Shown here piece by piece: positions 17,098 to 26,467 of a DNA stretch of 64,000 bases. Source of the DNA: Geoglobus acetivorans (GTDB taxonomy: Archaea; Halobacteriota; Archaeoglobi; Archaeoglobales; Archaeoglobaceae); assembly GCF_039641995.1 (NCBI RefSeq), contig NZ_CP087714.1, positions 496,001-560,000 of the forward strand, in the 5' to 3' direction. A program made the position numbers and the translations under genes. Numbering within the stretch: the stretch's first letter is position 1; each line of letters begins with the position of its first letter. The notes below the pieces were generated by a model. It was not told where the DNA came from. It searched no databases and saw nothing but the letters and a program-made list of their open reading frames with translations.

Positions 17098-18455
17098 TGA
17101 AAACAGAGGGCGTAAGGATACTTCTCGGTGAGCCTGAGAAGGCAATCATAAAGCTTTCAATCCCCATGATGATCAGCAACCTCGTCTTCAACCTGTACAA
17201 TTTCGCTGATGGAGTCTGGGTTGCGGGACTTGGTGCAGAGTCCCTGTCTGCAATCGGACTCTTTATGCCCCTTTTCCTGATGTTCATCTCTCTTTCAATG
17301 GGTCTCGGAATTGGAGCCAGCTCGGCCATTTCGAGAAGAATAGGTGCGAAGGACAAGCGTGGTGCAGACAATGTGGCCTTGCATGCACTGCTGATGTCCA
17401 TTGCTGTTGGAATAATTATTACATCAACGCTCTTCAGGCTTGAGGAGATTCTCTCACTTCTCGGTGCGAGAGGTGAGGTTTTGCAGGAGGCTCTGGTGTA
17501 TTCGAGGATAATCGTTGCCGGAGGGATGCTCATAGTCTTCAACAATGTGGCAGTCGGGATACTGAACGGAGAGGGGAGTGCGAAGAAAACAATGTATGCG
17601 AACGTTGCCGGCTCGCTGATGAACATAGTCTTGGACCCGATTCTGATATACTGGGCAGGTTTGGGCATTGCGGGAGCAGCGTTTGCGAGCGTGCTTTCGA
17701 TGCTGATATCAACTGCAGTGATTATTTACTGGCTCTTTTTCAGCAACAGAACGTTTGTGGAGGTGAAACCCGCACATTTCAGACTGAGCAGGAAGATATT
17801 TTTCGACATTCTGAGAGTGGGAATACCGTCAGCTTTTGCAATGCTCACGATGTCGGTCGCGGTGATTGTGATAAACTCTCTGATCATAAGGGTTGACAGT
17901 GCGGATGGCGTTGCTGTTTTTACCAGCGCGTGGAGATTCGTTCAGTTCGGTTTCATACCCCTTTTCGGTTTTGCCGGGGCTGCCACTGCCGTTATCGGTG
18001 CAGCCTTTGGTGCGAGAAATATTGACAAGCTTGAGAGGGCATACCGGTATGCCATCAAGCTCGGGGTGAAGATAGAGGTAGTTTTTCTTGCCATCACGTA
18101 TCTTGCTGCTCCATACATTGCCATGGCCTTCACGTACAGTCAGGCAAGCGCCAGGCTTTACGATGATATTGTCCTCGCACTCAGAATCCTTCCTGTTTTT
18201 CTTCCATTTGCGCCCTTGGGAATCACCACATCCTCTATGTTTCAGGGAGTGGGCAGGGGGGAGTATTCGTTCGTTATAACGCTCATGCGGACAATACTCT
18301 TTCAGATAACCCTCGCATACATCCTCGGAATCTTCCTTGGATTCGGTCTCAGGGGCATCTTTACCGGCATAGCGACCGGAAACATAATGAGCGGGATCAT
18401 CGCAGTAACCTGGGGTCTGACTTTTATTAAAAATCTTAGGAGAGATGCTGCATGA
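17094..18455 (+). CDS. MATE-family multidrug/metabolite efflux transporter
   Basis: 453 residues with about 12 transmembrane helices in two six-helix halves. Typical MATE elements are the N-terminal SIPMMISNLVFNLYNFADGVWVAG (read in pieces), GIGASSAISRRIGAKD and, in the second half, VGIPSAFAMLTMSVAVIV with GFAGAATAVIGAAFGA. Substrate is not predictable; family members exchange drugs or cations for Na+ or H+. ATG overlaps marR upstream and the MFS gene downstream (ATGA on both sides), so the three genes form one unit. Confidence 0.93.
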   Translation: MMKTEGVRILLGEPEKAIIKLSIPMMISNLVFNLYNFADGVWVAGLGAESLSAIGLFMPLFLMFISLSMGLGIGASSAISRRIGAKDKRGADNVALHALLMSIAVGIIITSTLFRLEEILSLLGARGEVLQEALVYSRIIVAGGMLIVFNNVAVGILNGEGSAKKTMYANVAGSLMNIVLDPILIYWAGLGIAGAAFASVLSMLISTAVIIYWLFFSNRTFVEVKPAHFRLSRKIFFDILRVGIPSAFAMLTMSVAVIVINSLIIRVDSADGVAVFTSAWRFVQFGFIPLFGFAGAATAVIGAAFGARNIDKLERAYRYAIKLGVKIEVVFLAITYLAAPYIAMAFTYSQASARLYDDIVLALRILPVFLPFAPLGITTSSMFQGVGRGEYSFVITLMRTILFQITLAYILGIFLGFGLRGIFTGIATGNIMSGIIAVTWGLTFIKNLRRDAA

Positions 18456-19801
18456 GAAGGTCAGTTTTAATGGCCGTCACCATCACCTCGTTCATGACTC
18501 CCTTCACTCTCTCGTCTGTGAATGTGGCCCTGCCTCTTATAGCTTTTCAGCTCAAGGCAAACACAACCGAAATGAACTGGATTGCGACGAGTTTCCTCAT
18601 CTCATCAGCCATTTTTCTTATTCCGTTTGGCAGGCTGGCAGATATTCGTGGCAGGAGGATGCTCTTCATAACCGGAACTGCTATATTTTCTCTTGCATCG
18701 TTGTTCGCAGCATTTTCCTTGACTCCAGAAATGCTCATTGCATTCAGATTCCTTCAGGGAATTGGAGGGGCAATGATTTTCTCTACAGGCATTGCAATGC
18801 TGACATCTGCATTTCCGCAGGAAGAGAGGGGCAAGGTTCTGGGGATCAATACTGCTGCAGTTTACACGGGCCTGAGTGCGGGTCCGTTTATCGGGGGGAT
18901 GCTGACATCAAATTTTGGCTGGAAAAGCGTGTTTTTGGTGACTTTCATTGCCGGAGTGTTTGCTCTGGCCGTTTCTGTAAGAAAAATAAAAACAGAATGG
19001 GCTGAAGCGAAGGGTGAGGGGTTTGACTATGCTGGCAGCCTGCTGTATGGCATGACAATCTTATTTTTCACTCTCGGCGCATCGGAAAGACATGGCCTGT
19101 ACATGCTGCTGCTTTCTCTGTTCTCTTTTATCGCATTTTTTGTCTGGGAAAGGAGACAGGTGTATCCTGTGATAGATCTAAAGCTTTTCACATCGAATCT
19201 GCCTTTTGCGCTGTCAAATCTTTCCGCACTGCTCAACTACTCTGCAACCTTTGCACTGACTTATCTCCTGAGTGTTTACCTTCAGCTTGTCAGAAACCTC
19301 GATCCCGGTAGGACAGGAACGATTCTTGTGGCTCAACCCGTCGTCATGGCTCTGCTCTCTCCACTGGCGGGCTGGCTCTCTGACAGGATCGAACCCAGAT
19401 ATGTCGCCTCGTTGGGAATGCTGCTGAACGCTCTGGGTCTTTTCATGTTCTCCGGCATAACCGAAAAAACTGCGGTTACGACTCTTGTTCTCTATCTGGC
19501 TGTTATGGGAACTGGCTTTGCCCTGTTCAGTTCACCCAACACAAACGCAGTTATGAGTTCGGTTGAAAGAAGGTTTTACGGCATCGCCTCAGCAACCCTT
19601 TCAACAATGCGGGTCGTTGGACAGACCATGAGCATGGTTATTGTCATGCTGGTTTTCTCCTCGACAATCGGGACTGCGATGGTGTCTTCGATTGATCCTA
19701 TGGATCTTATGAATGCCATGGGTATTGCGTTCTCGATTTTTTCAGGTCTCTGCACTGTGGGAATATTCACGTCGCTTTTCAGGGGAAACATCAGACAGTA
19801 A
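18452..19801 (+). CDS. MFS drug exporter (EmrB/QacA, DHA2 type)
   Basis: 449 residues with about 14 transmembrane helices. Motif A appears as PFGRLADIRGRRMLF, motif C-like sequence as YTGLSAGPFIGGML, and the TM1 motif as SVNVALPLIAF, all typical of the 14-TM DHA2 drug:H+ antiporters. It overlaps the MATE stop by 4 nt and is the last gene of the marR-MATE-MFS unit. Substrate unknown. Confidence 0.93.
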   Translation: MRRSVLMAVTITSFMTPFTLSSVNVALPLIAFQLKANTTEMNWIATSFLISSAIFLIPFGRLADIRGRRMLFITGTAIFSLASLFAAFSLTPEMLIAFRFLQGIGGAMIFSTGIAMLTSAFPQEERGKVLGINTAAVYTGLSAGPFIGGMLTSNFGWKSVFLVTFIAGVFALAVSVRKIKTEWAEAKGEGFDYAGSLLYGMTILFFTLGASERHGLYMLLLSLFSFIAFFVWERRQVYPVIDLKLFTSNLPFALSNLSALLNYSATFALTYLLSVYLQLVRNLDPGRTGTILVAQPVVMALLSPLAGWLSDRIEPRYVASLGMLLNALGLFMFSGITEKTAVTTLVLYLAVMGTGFALFSSPNTNAVMSSVERRFYGIASATLSTMRVVGQTMSMVIVMLVFSSTIGTAMVSSIDPMDLMNAMGIAFSIFSGLCTVGIFTSLFRGNIRQ

Positions 19802-19832
19802 TGTTATTAAAAACTGTAACAGACTGGAGTCC

Positions 19833-20054
19833 ATGTGCCTTTCAAAACGGGAAAGGGAATTCATCAACGACTGGCTGAGCTACATGGATGGTGAGATAAC
19901 TCTTTCCGAATTTGTTGCCAGGTGGAAAAGCGAGGGTGATGACTGGAAGGTGTACATGCGCGTTATGAGACACAGAATCAATAAAAAGTACCGAAGGATG
20001 CTGAATGACCTTATACTCATGAAGAAATTTCTGGAGCTGGAATATCATCCCTGA
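19833..20054 (+). CDS. Small helical protein of unknown function
   Basis: 73 residues, strongly helical and charged, rich in arginine and lysine (VMRHRINKKYRRML), with an aromatic N-terminal part (REREFINDWLSYMDGE). No recognised domain. It starts 31 nt after the MFS stop, and its 3' end overlaps the sensor-kinase gene on the opposite strand by 10 nt. The frame is open further upstream inside the MFS gene, but the ATG at 19833 is the natural start. Coding is likely, not certain. Confidence 0.55.
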   Translation: MCLSKREREFINDWLSYMDGEITLSEFVARWKSEGDDWKVYMRVMRHRINKKYRRMLNDLILMKKFLELEYHP

Positions 20055-21559
20055 GGTTTCCGGAAGTACAGGTGAAATACTGCACCATCTCTGTCAGAGT
20101 TTTCGGCATAGACTCTTCCGCCATACTTTTCCATGAGCTTTTTGACGATGTACAGTCCGATGCCCGTGCTTCCCGAGAGGCTGAACCCCTCTTCGAAAAT
20201 CTTGTCAATGTCTGTTTCGGATATGCCGGTTCCGTAATCCTTCACGACCACGTGGATGTATTCTCCTTCATCTTCTATTTCGAAACTCATCTTTTCGGAT
20301 TTTCCATGCTTTATTGAGTTATTGATGAGGTTGTCAAACACGGAGTAGATGCCCGCATCTGCGATAACCTCTGCATCGCCTTTGATTTCAGAGTCTATCT
20401 GGTAATTCCGGATAACGTCTTCGATAACTTCTTTGAGCCTGAATCTCTCGAATTCGGAGTCCTTGATTATTCTCTCCACATCTCCCAGTGTTTTAATTGT
20501 TCTTGAGGCTTTGTCGATCCTGCAGGTCATTTTGTCACAGAACTGGCAATGGTCTTTCCCAAGCTCCGCATATCCTCTAATGGCAGTCAAATCGTTCAGC
20601 AGATCATGCCTCAGAACCCTGTTAACGACTCTGAGATTTTCAAGGGCTTTCTGCAATTCGTTTCTGTTTTTCTCAATCTCTTCCACCGCAAGGTTTATTG
20701 AATCCAGCAGTTCCGATATTTCATCATCGCCATCATCCGTGAGCTTTTTCTCTGTCCTGAAACCGTGTTCCCTGATGTTCACCATGTAGTTTCTTATTCT
20801 CTGAATCCTTCCGAGAATGTCTCTGTCGAAAAGGTAGTATCCAACTGTGGAGAGAATTGCCGTCAGAAATATGAAAACGTAGATTCCTTTTTTCAGTGCA
20901 TCAAGTACTACGGGTTCCAGTCGATCCTCATAACCTATCGTTATGTATCCGACCGTCTCTCCGTTCAGACTTTTGACGGGGATGTATCTGGCGAACTTCA
21001 TCTGAAGTTCATCCGGTTTGGTTACAAACCCAATGACTTCTATCTCGTAAATATCTTTCAGCTCCTTGAAATAGTTTTCATCTATCCTGTCCAGAAGAAT
21101 GTATGCCGTCCCTTCCTCTTTATTCACGTCAGCACAGACTATGTATAGTGTGTCCAGCTTTTCGAACCCGCACACCTTACCATCAATTCCGGCATCTCTG
21201 ACCATCTGAACGAATTTAAGAGGTGCGGGTATGTTTCCATTTGTAATCACGGTAATTCTGGTACCGTTTTCTTTAACAACGATGAACCCGTCCAGGTGGT
21301 AGTTTTCCAGCATTATCTGCTTTATCCTGCCCGTGTTGTTCCCGTTATATGCCAGCTCGAAGAACTCCATGTATGATTTTAATTCCATTGTTTCCTCTGA
21401 AAGCACCTCTGTCAGGGATTTCTCCCCATCATTCAGGAGGTCCTGAAAATACGCCTGCTTGGCGTTGAAAATCAGGTGACCGGTTATTCCGAAGTTTATT
21501 ATGTAGAATGCAATTAGAAGTCCGGTAATTGTGAACGCAGCTTTAAACCTGAGTTTCAT
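20045..21559 (-). CDS. Membrane sensor histidine kinase with extracytoplasmic domain
   Basis: 504 residues. TM1 is about 8-30, an extracytoplasmic sensor of about 195 residues (CHASE4-like) follows, TM2 is about 225-244, then HAMP (245-295), a DHp domain with phospho-acceptor H318 (LRHDLLND), and an HATPase domain with N-box DNLINNSIKHGK, G1 DYGTGIS and G2 STGIGLYIVKKL. A cluster C338-x2-C341-x4-C346 sits in the loop between the two DHp helices; the paralogue at 38528-40057 has the same CxxC. No response regulator lies nearby. A TATA box about 27 bp upstream indicates a leaderless mRNA. Confidence 0.92.
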   Translation of the reverse strand: MKLRFKAAFTITGLLIAFYIINFGITGHLIFNAKQAYFQDLLNDGEKSLTEVLSEETMELKSYMEFFELAYNGNNTGRIKQIMLENYHLDGFIVVKENGTRITVITNGNIPAPLKFVQMVRDAGIDGKVCGFEKLDTLYIVCADVNKEEGTAYILLDRIDENYFKELKDIYEIEVIGFVTKPDELQMKFARYIPVKSLNGETVGYITIGYEDRLEPVVLDALKKGIYVFIFLTAILSTVGYYLFDRDILGRIQRIRNYMVNIREHGFRTEKKLTDDGDDEISELLDSINLAVEEIEKNRNELQKALENLRVVNRVLRHDLLNDLTAIRGYAELGKDHCQFCDKMTCRIDKASRTIKTLGDVERIIKDSEFERFRLKEVIEDVIRNYQIDSEIKGDAEVIADAGIYSVFDNLINNSIKHGKSEKMSFEIEDEGEYIHVVVKDYGTGISETDIDKIFEEGFSLSGSTGIGLYIVKKLMEKYGGRVYAENSDRDGAVFHLYFRKPQG

Positions 21560-21618
21560 TCGATTATGGAGTCTGTTAAGGCTTAATTTAATCTTTTCCT
21601 ATAACAGCGTGATGTGTG

Positions 21619-22578
21619 TCAATCCTTGACAATCTTTGCCACGAAGAATCCAGAGCATCTGTGGATGTGGGGGTAAATTCTTCTGGCCTTTTTCAGCTCA
21701 CTGTCCAGCTTCATGCCCCCGATTTTGGTGAGAGCCGGCACACCGTATTCCACTTCCTCCAGGTGAATCCTGTGTTTTTTGAGCATTTCGTTAATTACGA
21801 GTTCGTTCTCCTCAGGTGTCAGGGAACATGTGGAGTACACGATAACTCCACCTTTCCCGATTGATTTAATGGCGGACTCGAGCATTCTGGTTTGCAGTGA
21901 TGAACAGAACTTGATGTCTTCCACGCCTCTCGAGATTTTTCTTGAAGGGTCCTTGTGGATTATCCCTTCTCCGGTGCACGGAGCGTCGAGGAGAATCTTA
22001 TCCGCTTTCATGCCGAGCCTGTGAAATTCGGCCGAATTCATGTGCAGTACTGCGGTGTTAAGAACGCCCATTCTGTGCAGGTTGTCTATCAACGCAGGTA
22101 TTCTGTCCCTGTTTCCTTCAATGGCGAGCAGCTTTCCTCTGTTGCCCATGATCTGGGCGATCATTGTGGTTTTCCCGCCAGGAGATGCTGCAAAGTCTAT
22201 CACGAATTCCCTTGCTCCCGGATTCAGGGCCAGAGGGGGGATGCATGAGCTTTTGTCCATTATGTAGTAGTATCCCATCAGGTATTCCGGTGTCGCTCCA
22301 ATGCTGTATGGCTCTTCTATGACTTCATAGCAGAACCTCACATCCGTCTCCCTCAACCTGAAGCCCCTGTTTTCGAGCCTTCTGATCACTCCGGACTCGT
22401 CCGTTTTTATCGTGTTTACTCTTATGTATTTTGGAATGTTTTCCATCGCCTCAACAAGCTTCTCAGACTCTTCTCTCCCGAAAAACCTCTCCCACCTTCT
22501 TATGATGAACTCATCGTATCCGTATTTCTCGGAGAGTTTCCTTGAAAAATCTGAAGATGGAAAATCAAAAATCATCAT
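21619..22578 (-). CDS. NOL1/NOP2/Sun-family RNA m5C methyltransferase
   Basis: 319 residues, SAM-dependent. Motifs in order: VIDFAASPGGKTTMIA (SAM loop), LLAIEGNRDR, ILLDAPCTGEG (motif IV cysteine) and VYSTCSLTPEENE (motif VI catalytic cysteine). The N-terminal PKYIRVNTIK is the RNA-recognition lead-in seen in tRNA/rRNA m5C enzymes of this family. No separate PUA domain. The ATG overlaps the stop of the DUF2148 gene upstream. The target nucleotide cannot be told from sequence. Confidence 0.92.
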   Translation of the reverse strand: MMIFDFPSSDFSRKLSEKYGYDEFIIRRWERFFGREESEKLVEAMENIPKYIRVNTIKTDESGVIRRLENRGFRLRETDVRFCYEVIEEPYSIGATPEYLMGYYYIMDKSSCIPPLALNPGAREFVIDFAASPGGKTTMIAQIMGNRGKLLAIEGNRDRIPALIDNLHRMGVLNTAVLHMNSAEFHRLGMKADKILLDAPCTGEGIIHKDPSRKISRGVEDIKFCSSLQTRMLESAIKSIGKGGVIVYSTCSLTPEENELVINEMLKKHRIHLEEVEYGVPALTKIGGMKLDSELKKARRIYPHIHRCSGFFVAKIVKD

Positions 22579-23114
22579 CTGTCGAAGAACGGATTTTTGG
22601 CCGTAACGGATACCGGAATCCCCATCACGACATCTGACTTTGCAAGTCCGAGCTTTCTGGCTGCCGTACCAATTCTGTACATGACTCTCGTGTCTGCCCC
22701 AAGTATCGAGGCAAGTTTTGCTGCCGAGCCTATCGCTATTCCGAGATCTATTAGCTTGAACGCACAGTTTGGCCCGGTGAAGTCTTTACCGTCGATCCTT
22801 TCGGAATTTTCGAACTCCTTACAGCTCTCGAATCCACACGCTCCGCATCCAAGGCCGAGTGGTTTGCTGCCATACACACCGATCAGCAGGATCGCGTCAG
22901 CCTTCTTAACACTTTCTGCATCTCTGACAAAGTTTTTCTCCCTTGATTCTGCCATTTCAAGCATTTTTTCCACGATCCTGTCTTTGTCCTCTCCCTCAAT
23001 AACTGCTATTTCCACGTCATCTTCTCCCTTGGATTTCGGTGCAGTCTGTGCTGTCAGCGCCATCAGCTTTGCAGAAAGGACTGCAAGCTCTTTTCTCAGT
23101 TCACCGTCAAGCAT
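22575..23114 (-). CDS. DUF2148 ferredoxin-like cysteine protein
   Basis: 179 residues. The diagnostic part is the C-terminal half: LGLGCGACGFESCKEF, then GPNCAFKLIDLGIAIGSA, giving a Cys-x2-Cys-x4-Cys cluster plus a distant Cys likely to bind an Fe-S cluster. The N-terminal ~90 residues are helical and not conserved in an obvious way. Start ATG 23114 follows a GGGTGAT site; an in-frame extension to 23210 is rejected. It is translationally coupled to the RNA methyltransferase. Function unknown. Confidence 0.85.
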   Translation of the reverse strand: MLDGELRKELAVLSAKLMALTAQTAPKSKGEDDVEIAVIEGEDKDRIVEKMLEMAESREKNFVRDAESVKKADAILLIGVYGSKPLGLGCGACGFESCKEFENSERIDGKDFTGPNCAFKLIDLGIAIGSAAKLASILGADTRVMYRIGTAARKLGLAKSDVVMGIPVSVTAKNPFFDR

Positions 23115-23163
23115 ACCTATCACCCTGTATTGTTTAAGACGTCTGAAATAAAAACTCTGTCTT

Positions 23164-24006
23164 TCACACAGCCCCGAGCAGAAAACCGACCAACCCGAAT
23201 AAGAGTGCAATCATCGTTTTCTTTCTCAGACTCCTTATGTCTACGGTATCCACACCCGAGAAGAGCCTTCTGGCAGAATCAAGAAGGAGAACGTCGCAAA
23301 TTGCGACCGGAATGAAATATTTGATATCTGCGTACTCGGGAATAAGCATTACGGCAAAGCTCAGCAGAATTGCAGTAATGAACAGGAATGCAGAAACCTT
23401 GCTGGCTTTCTCCGCTCCATACATCCTTGCCAGCGTTTTAACATCTCTGAGAGCGTCTCCTTCAATGTCTTCTATGCCCTTCATGATCTCTCTTGCGAGC
23501 CCGGAGAGGAATGCAATGGATGATAGCAGCAGGATTTCAGAGTTCAGATTACCTGCAACGACACCTCCGAATATGAACGGTGCGGCCATGGAAAATGCGA
23601 TGTATGCGTTGCCTGCAAGGCCAAACTCCTTGAGCTTCACGTCGTAAGCGTAACCCAAGACGGTAATTCCAAGAGCCAGCAGAAATGCAGGGATGGAAAT
23701 CAGGCATGCAAAGATAAACCCCGGAACTGCAAAAACTGCTGCAATTATCAGCGCATCTTTTTTGCTCAGCTCTCCTCGGACGAGAGGTCTGTCGAGCCTT
23801 TTGTTGGTGATATCAACCTCATAATCGAAGTAGTCGTTCAGTGCGAAGGCAGATGCCTGAAGGAAGAGGGCGGTAAAAAAGCCGAAAACTGACAGCCTGA
23901 AATCAAATTCGCCAAGGGCTATGTATGCCCCAGCCACAACACCAAGGCCATAGATAAATCCATGTTCGAGCCTGGTCAGCTCCCAGATGGCTTTGCCCGT
24001 TTTCAT
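23164..24006 (-). CDS. UbiA-family prenyltransferase, probable DGGGP synthase
   Basis: 280 residues, about eight to nine transmembrane helices. It probably adds the second geranylgeranyl chain to GGGP to make the archaeal diether core. The Mg/diphosphate motif is [19 protein letters not shown] (NDxxDxxxD), and the second aspartate motif is [16 protein letters not shown]. Its ATG overlaps the stop of GGGP synthase by 4 nt, which supports assignment to the next pathway step rather than to quinone synthesis. Confidence 0.9.
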   Translation of the reverse strand: MKTGKAIWELTRLEHGFIYGLGVVAGAYIALGEFDFRLSVFGFFTALFLQASAFALNDYFDYEVDITNKRLDRPLVRGELSKKDALIIAAVFAVPGFIFACLISIPAFLLALGITVLGYAYDVKLKEFGLAGNAYIAFSMAAPFIFGGVVAGNLNSEILLLSSIAFLSGLAREIMKGIEDIEGDALRDVKTLARMYGAEKASKVSAFLFITAILLSFAVMLIPEYADIKYFIPVAICDVLLLDSARRLFSGVDTVDIRSLRKKTMIALLFGLVGFLLGAV

Positions 24007-24689
24007 GGTATTGTTGAGAGGTACGCCTCTATTCCCTTCTCATAGATAACGTTGCCGACTATGATTGTATGTGCGTGTTTCAGCATCTCTGCTGCTTTAT
24101 CTCCACTGTCAATGCCCCCACCGTAAAAGAGCCTTGCCTTTCTGATCACGTTTCTGATGGCTCTGACGTATTCCGGATCTCCGTACCTGCCGCTGTACTC
24201 CACATAGATTACCGGCAGATTCAGCATTTCCCCAACAACTGCGTAGCTTGCTGCAAGGTCTTTGTCTATGTTGCACAGCGCTCGGGTAACTCTTCCCACA
24301 GCAGAATTCTCATTGAGGACTATGTAGCCCTCAAGAATGACCTTTCTGTCAAAGACCTCCATGAACTGGTCAAGTCTCTCCAGATTCATTCTGACCCACT
24401 TGGCATGCTTCCCCGTAATCCACTCTCCGTCGGCAGAATTCAGGACTGTGGGAACAAACAGGTAATCTGCCTCATATATTACATTGGACGGATCAGAGGG
24501 TTCGAGGATGGTTGTTAGGCCGTAGTCCTTAACCTGTTTGAAAAGGCTCGCGGCTTTCTCGTAAGTAACGTTCTGCGTTCCCGAAACCATCACAGCATCC
24601 GTACCACTTTCCGCAACCGCTTTTACAAGCTCTGGGGGGTTTGGTCTGTCCGGATCAAGCTTTGTTATATGTCTGAGTTTCTCCAGCAT
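24003..24689 (-). CDS. Geranylgeranylglyceryl phosphate synthase (GGGPS)
   Basis: A 228-residue TIM-barrel prenyltransferase (PcrB family, group I) that joins glycerol-1-phosphate to geranylgeranyl diphosphate, the first committed step of archaeal lipids. Seen are [11 protein letters not shown] at the N-terminus, [29 protein letters not shown], the phosphate-binding [11 protein letters not shown] and [13 protein letters not shown], and [10 protein letters not shown]-like [16 protein letters not shown] element about 25 bp upstream gives a leaderless start. It is followed by the DGGGP synthase gene. Confidence 0.95.
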   Translation of the reverse strand: MLEKLRHITKLDPDRPNPPELVKAVAESGTDAVMVSGTQNVTYEKAASLFKQVKDYGLTTILEPSDPSNVIYEADYLFVPTVLNSADGEWITGKHAKWVRMNLERLDQFMEVFDRKVILEGYIVLNENSAVGRVTRALCNIDKDLAASYAVVGEMLNLPVIYVEYSGRYGDPEYVRAIRNVIRKARLFYGGGIDSGDKAAEMLKHAHTIIVGNVIYEKGIEAYLSTIP

Positions 24690-24733
24690 CTTTCAGCAGA
24701 ATGAGTCTGGAAAATAAAAATGTTTTCTCACCA

Positions 24734-25312
24734 CTATCTCTTGTTCCTCGGCATGCATATTATCTCCTTTATCTCCATGTTGAAAAACGTGTTCATGTGT
24801 GCCGGTCGGAGAATTACGGCAGTATCTGCGCCCCTCCCTCTTCCTCCTACTGCAACAACCTCTTCTATCGGTATTGCTCCACTGTCTGCAGCCATTATGG
24901 CGATTTCCACGCAGACCTTCATTCCATGGCCAAAAAGGGACCTCAAGGCTTCGGCTATAGCCTCCGTTCTGCTCGCTCCTCCAAGTTTTCTGCTTATGCT
25001 CCTTTCAAGTCCGCTCAGGATGTGGCTCTGCCTCACGACCGTAACACCGCTGTTTCTGAGAAAGTTCTCGGTCTCGGCATCCAAGCTGTTTTTCCCCTCT
25101 TCGTAAAAGCCCGTGTGATATGTGACGCAAACGAGGTTCAGGTCTTTCCCCTGGGAGTATTCCAGCATTTTTCTTGCAGTATAGCCTGTTGAGGATGCAA
25201 AGACCACGTGCTTTATTCCTCTTGCCACAGCCCGCTCAATTGCGAGTTTTACGGTCTCGTCCGTGTTGTCCCTACCGGGTTTTTCGAAATAACGTATTTT
25301 TTCAACCATCAT
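24734..25312 (-). CDS. Stand-alone pyruvate-kinase C-domain-like protein
   Basis: 192 residues. The fold resembles the alpha/beta C-terminal domain of pyruvate kinase without a catalytic barrel. The diagnostic stretch is [20 protein letters not shown] followed by [14 protein letters not shown]; a second conserved region is [15 protein letters not shown] and [16 protein letters not shown]. Such proteins are annotated in archaea as PK alpha/beta domain proteins of unknown function. The ATG at 25312 overlaps the stop of the DUF131 gene by 4 nt, so it is linked to two small membrane proteins. Confidence 0.8.
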   Translation of the reverse strand: MMVEKIRYFEKPGRDNTDETVKLAIERAVARGIKHVVFASSTGYTARKMLEYSQGKDLNLVCVTYHTGFYEEGKNSLDAETENFLRNSGVTVVRQSHILSGLERSISRKLGGASRTEAIAEALRSLFGHGMKVCVEIAIMAADSGAIPIEEVVAVGGRGRGADTAVILRPAHMNTFFNMEIKEIICMPRNKR

Positions 25313-25611
25313 ACTGCGTTCACCCACAGGATTATGGACAGGAGCATGATGACGAGCGTCAGGATGAGTGCATAGGTTGCATATTTTGAATCTCCAAAAA
25401 CAATTGGAATGGGGCCTATAAGCACGACCCCTCCGGCTTTGACTTTCTCCTTTTTTTCAAATTCGAAATCGTCTGTCTTCACAGCGGGATCGAAATTTAC
25501 AGGGTGTGGATGCACGTCCTGAGTATGGGGAATTTCCACAGTCTCGGTGATTCCCCTGATGAGAAAAAACAGTCCGATAGTCATTATTGCAATTGCAACA
25601 TACTCGAGCAT
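25309..25611 (-). CDS. DUF131/TIGR00304 small membrane protein, copy 1
   Basis: 100 residues. TM1 lies at about 4-20 and TM2 at about 77-97. A ~55-residue loop between them contains a histidine/proline patch ([14 protein letters not shown]) and the family signature [17 protein letters not shown] just before TM2. It starts 1 nt after the stop of copy 2, with GAGGTGGTG as ribosome-binding site. The two copies are clearly paralogous across the signature. Function unknown. Confidence 0.85.
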   Translation of the reverse strand: MLEYVAIAIMTIGLFFLIRGITETVEIPHTQDVHPHPVNFDPAVKTDDFEFEKKEKVKAGGVVLIGPIPIVFGDSKYATYALILTLVIMLLSIILWVNAV

Positions 25612-25612
25612 G

Positions 25613-25819
25613 TCACCACCTCATGGCCGAGATTGCAACTATCGCTGCGATGGCAATGACTGCGAGAGCCATGATGTCCGGGGAATCTCCAAAAACCACC
25701 GGTATTGGGCCTATAAGCACGACCCCCCCAAAGCTCACGGATTCAGCCTTTGAAATCAGGTAGAGCGTAAGTCCGAGGAATATTAGGGTTATGCCGGAAA
25801 AGACCTTGACAGGGTTCAT
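25613..25819 (-). CDS. DUF131/TIGR00304 small membrane protein, copy 2
   Basis: About 68 residues: TM1 (SGITLIFLGLTLYLI), a short linker, the signature [17 protein letters not shown], and TM2. It lacks the long histidine-containing loop of copy 1. The start is uncertain. ATG 25819 puts TM1 next to the N-terminus as in copy 1; ATG 25855 would overlap the flavin reductase gene. Nucleotide similarity to copy 1 across the signature (about 20 identical bases around GGGCCTATAAGCACGACC) marks a tandem duplication. Confidence 0.75.
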   Translation of the reverse strand: MNPVKVFSGITLIFLGLTLYLISKAESVSFGGVVLIGPIPVVFGDSPDIMALAVIAIAAIVAISAMRW

Positions 25820-25835
25820 GAGAAAATAAATGGTG

Positions 25836-26354
25836 TCAGGGATTAAAAACTTCATCGCTCTGGCAGGTGAAGTTTGCTCCCGTGAAGGCATGCATCAGGA
25901 ATTTGTAGTCTTTCGTGTTCGGTTTTCCGTTTTCAAACGCATCTCCATGAGTAACATTCACGATCTCTCCCACAAAGAATATGTGGTCTCCCACCTCGAC
26001 CTCCTTGACGACCCTGCACTCGAGATTTGCCTGGCACTCCTTTATGGAGGGGGAGCTTACCTTTTCGGATGGAACAAAGGTTACGCCCATTTTCTCAGCC
26101 TTGTTCTCCTTCGCACCGCTTACCGTTCCAGCCACCCACACGTCTTTGAGAAGCTCCACTGTTGGAACCGCTATAACGAAATCTTTCTGCTTCTCAATCA
26201 GCTTTCTTGTGTGTCTGGTTTTTCCTATTGCCACTCCAAGAAGAGGAGGATTGAAGCTGAGGGGTACAACCCAGTCTGCTGTCATCGGGTTCGGTCTCTC
26301 CACTGTTCCGGCCACAACAAGATATGTTCTCAGGGGATACAGGTGTCCCAGCAT
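25836..26354 (-). CDS. Flavin reductase-like FMN-binding protein
   Basis: 172 residues of the flavoredoxin/flavin reductase split-barrel family. Family features are YPLRTYLVVAGTVERPNPM at the N-terminus, the FMN-binding VPLSFNPPLLGVAIGKTRHT, the stretch FVIAVPT and the later DHIFFVGEIVNVTHGDAF. ATG 26354 is preferred because it opens the conserved domain and lies about 27 bp after a TATA-like AGATATATTCC. The partner oxidoreductase is unknown. Confidence 0.9.
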   Translation of the reverse strand: MLGHLYPLRTYLVVAGTVERPNPMTADWVVPLSFNPPLLGVAIGKTRHTRKLIEKQKDFVIAVPTVELLKDVWVAGTVSGAKENKAEKMGVTFVPSEKVSSPSIKECQANLECRVVKEVEVGDHIFFVGEIVNVTHGDAFENGKPNTKDYKFLMHAFTGANFTCQSDEVFNP

Positions 26355-26467
26355 GTTTTCAATTGAGCAGAATTGGAATATATCTCTTTCGTACCAGTCT
26401 GGAAATCTGGTGCTTTCTCGAAAATGCTGCACAAAATTTTTAAAACCACGTGATGAGTAAGGGAAGC

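Noticed and set aside
18445-19005. Second plus-strand frame inside the MFS gene
   Set aside because: Shadow frame; composition rich in Cys/His/Ser and no domain.
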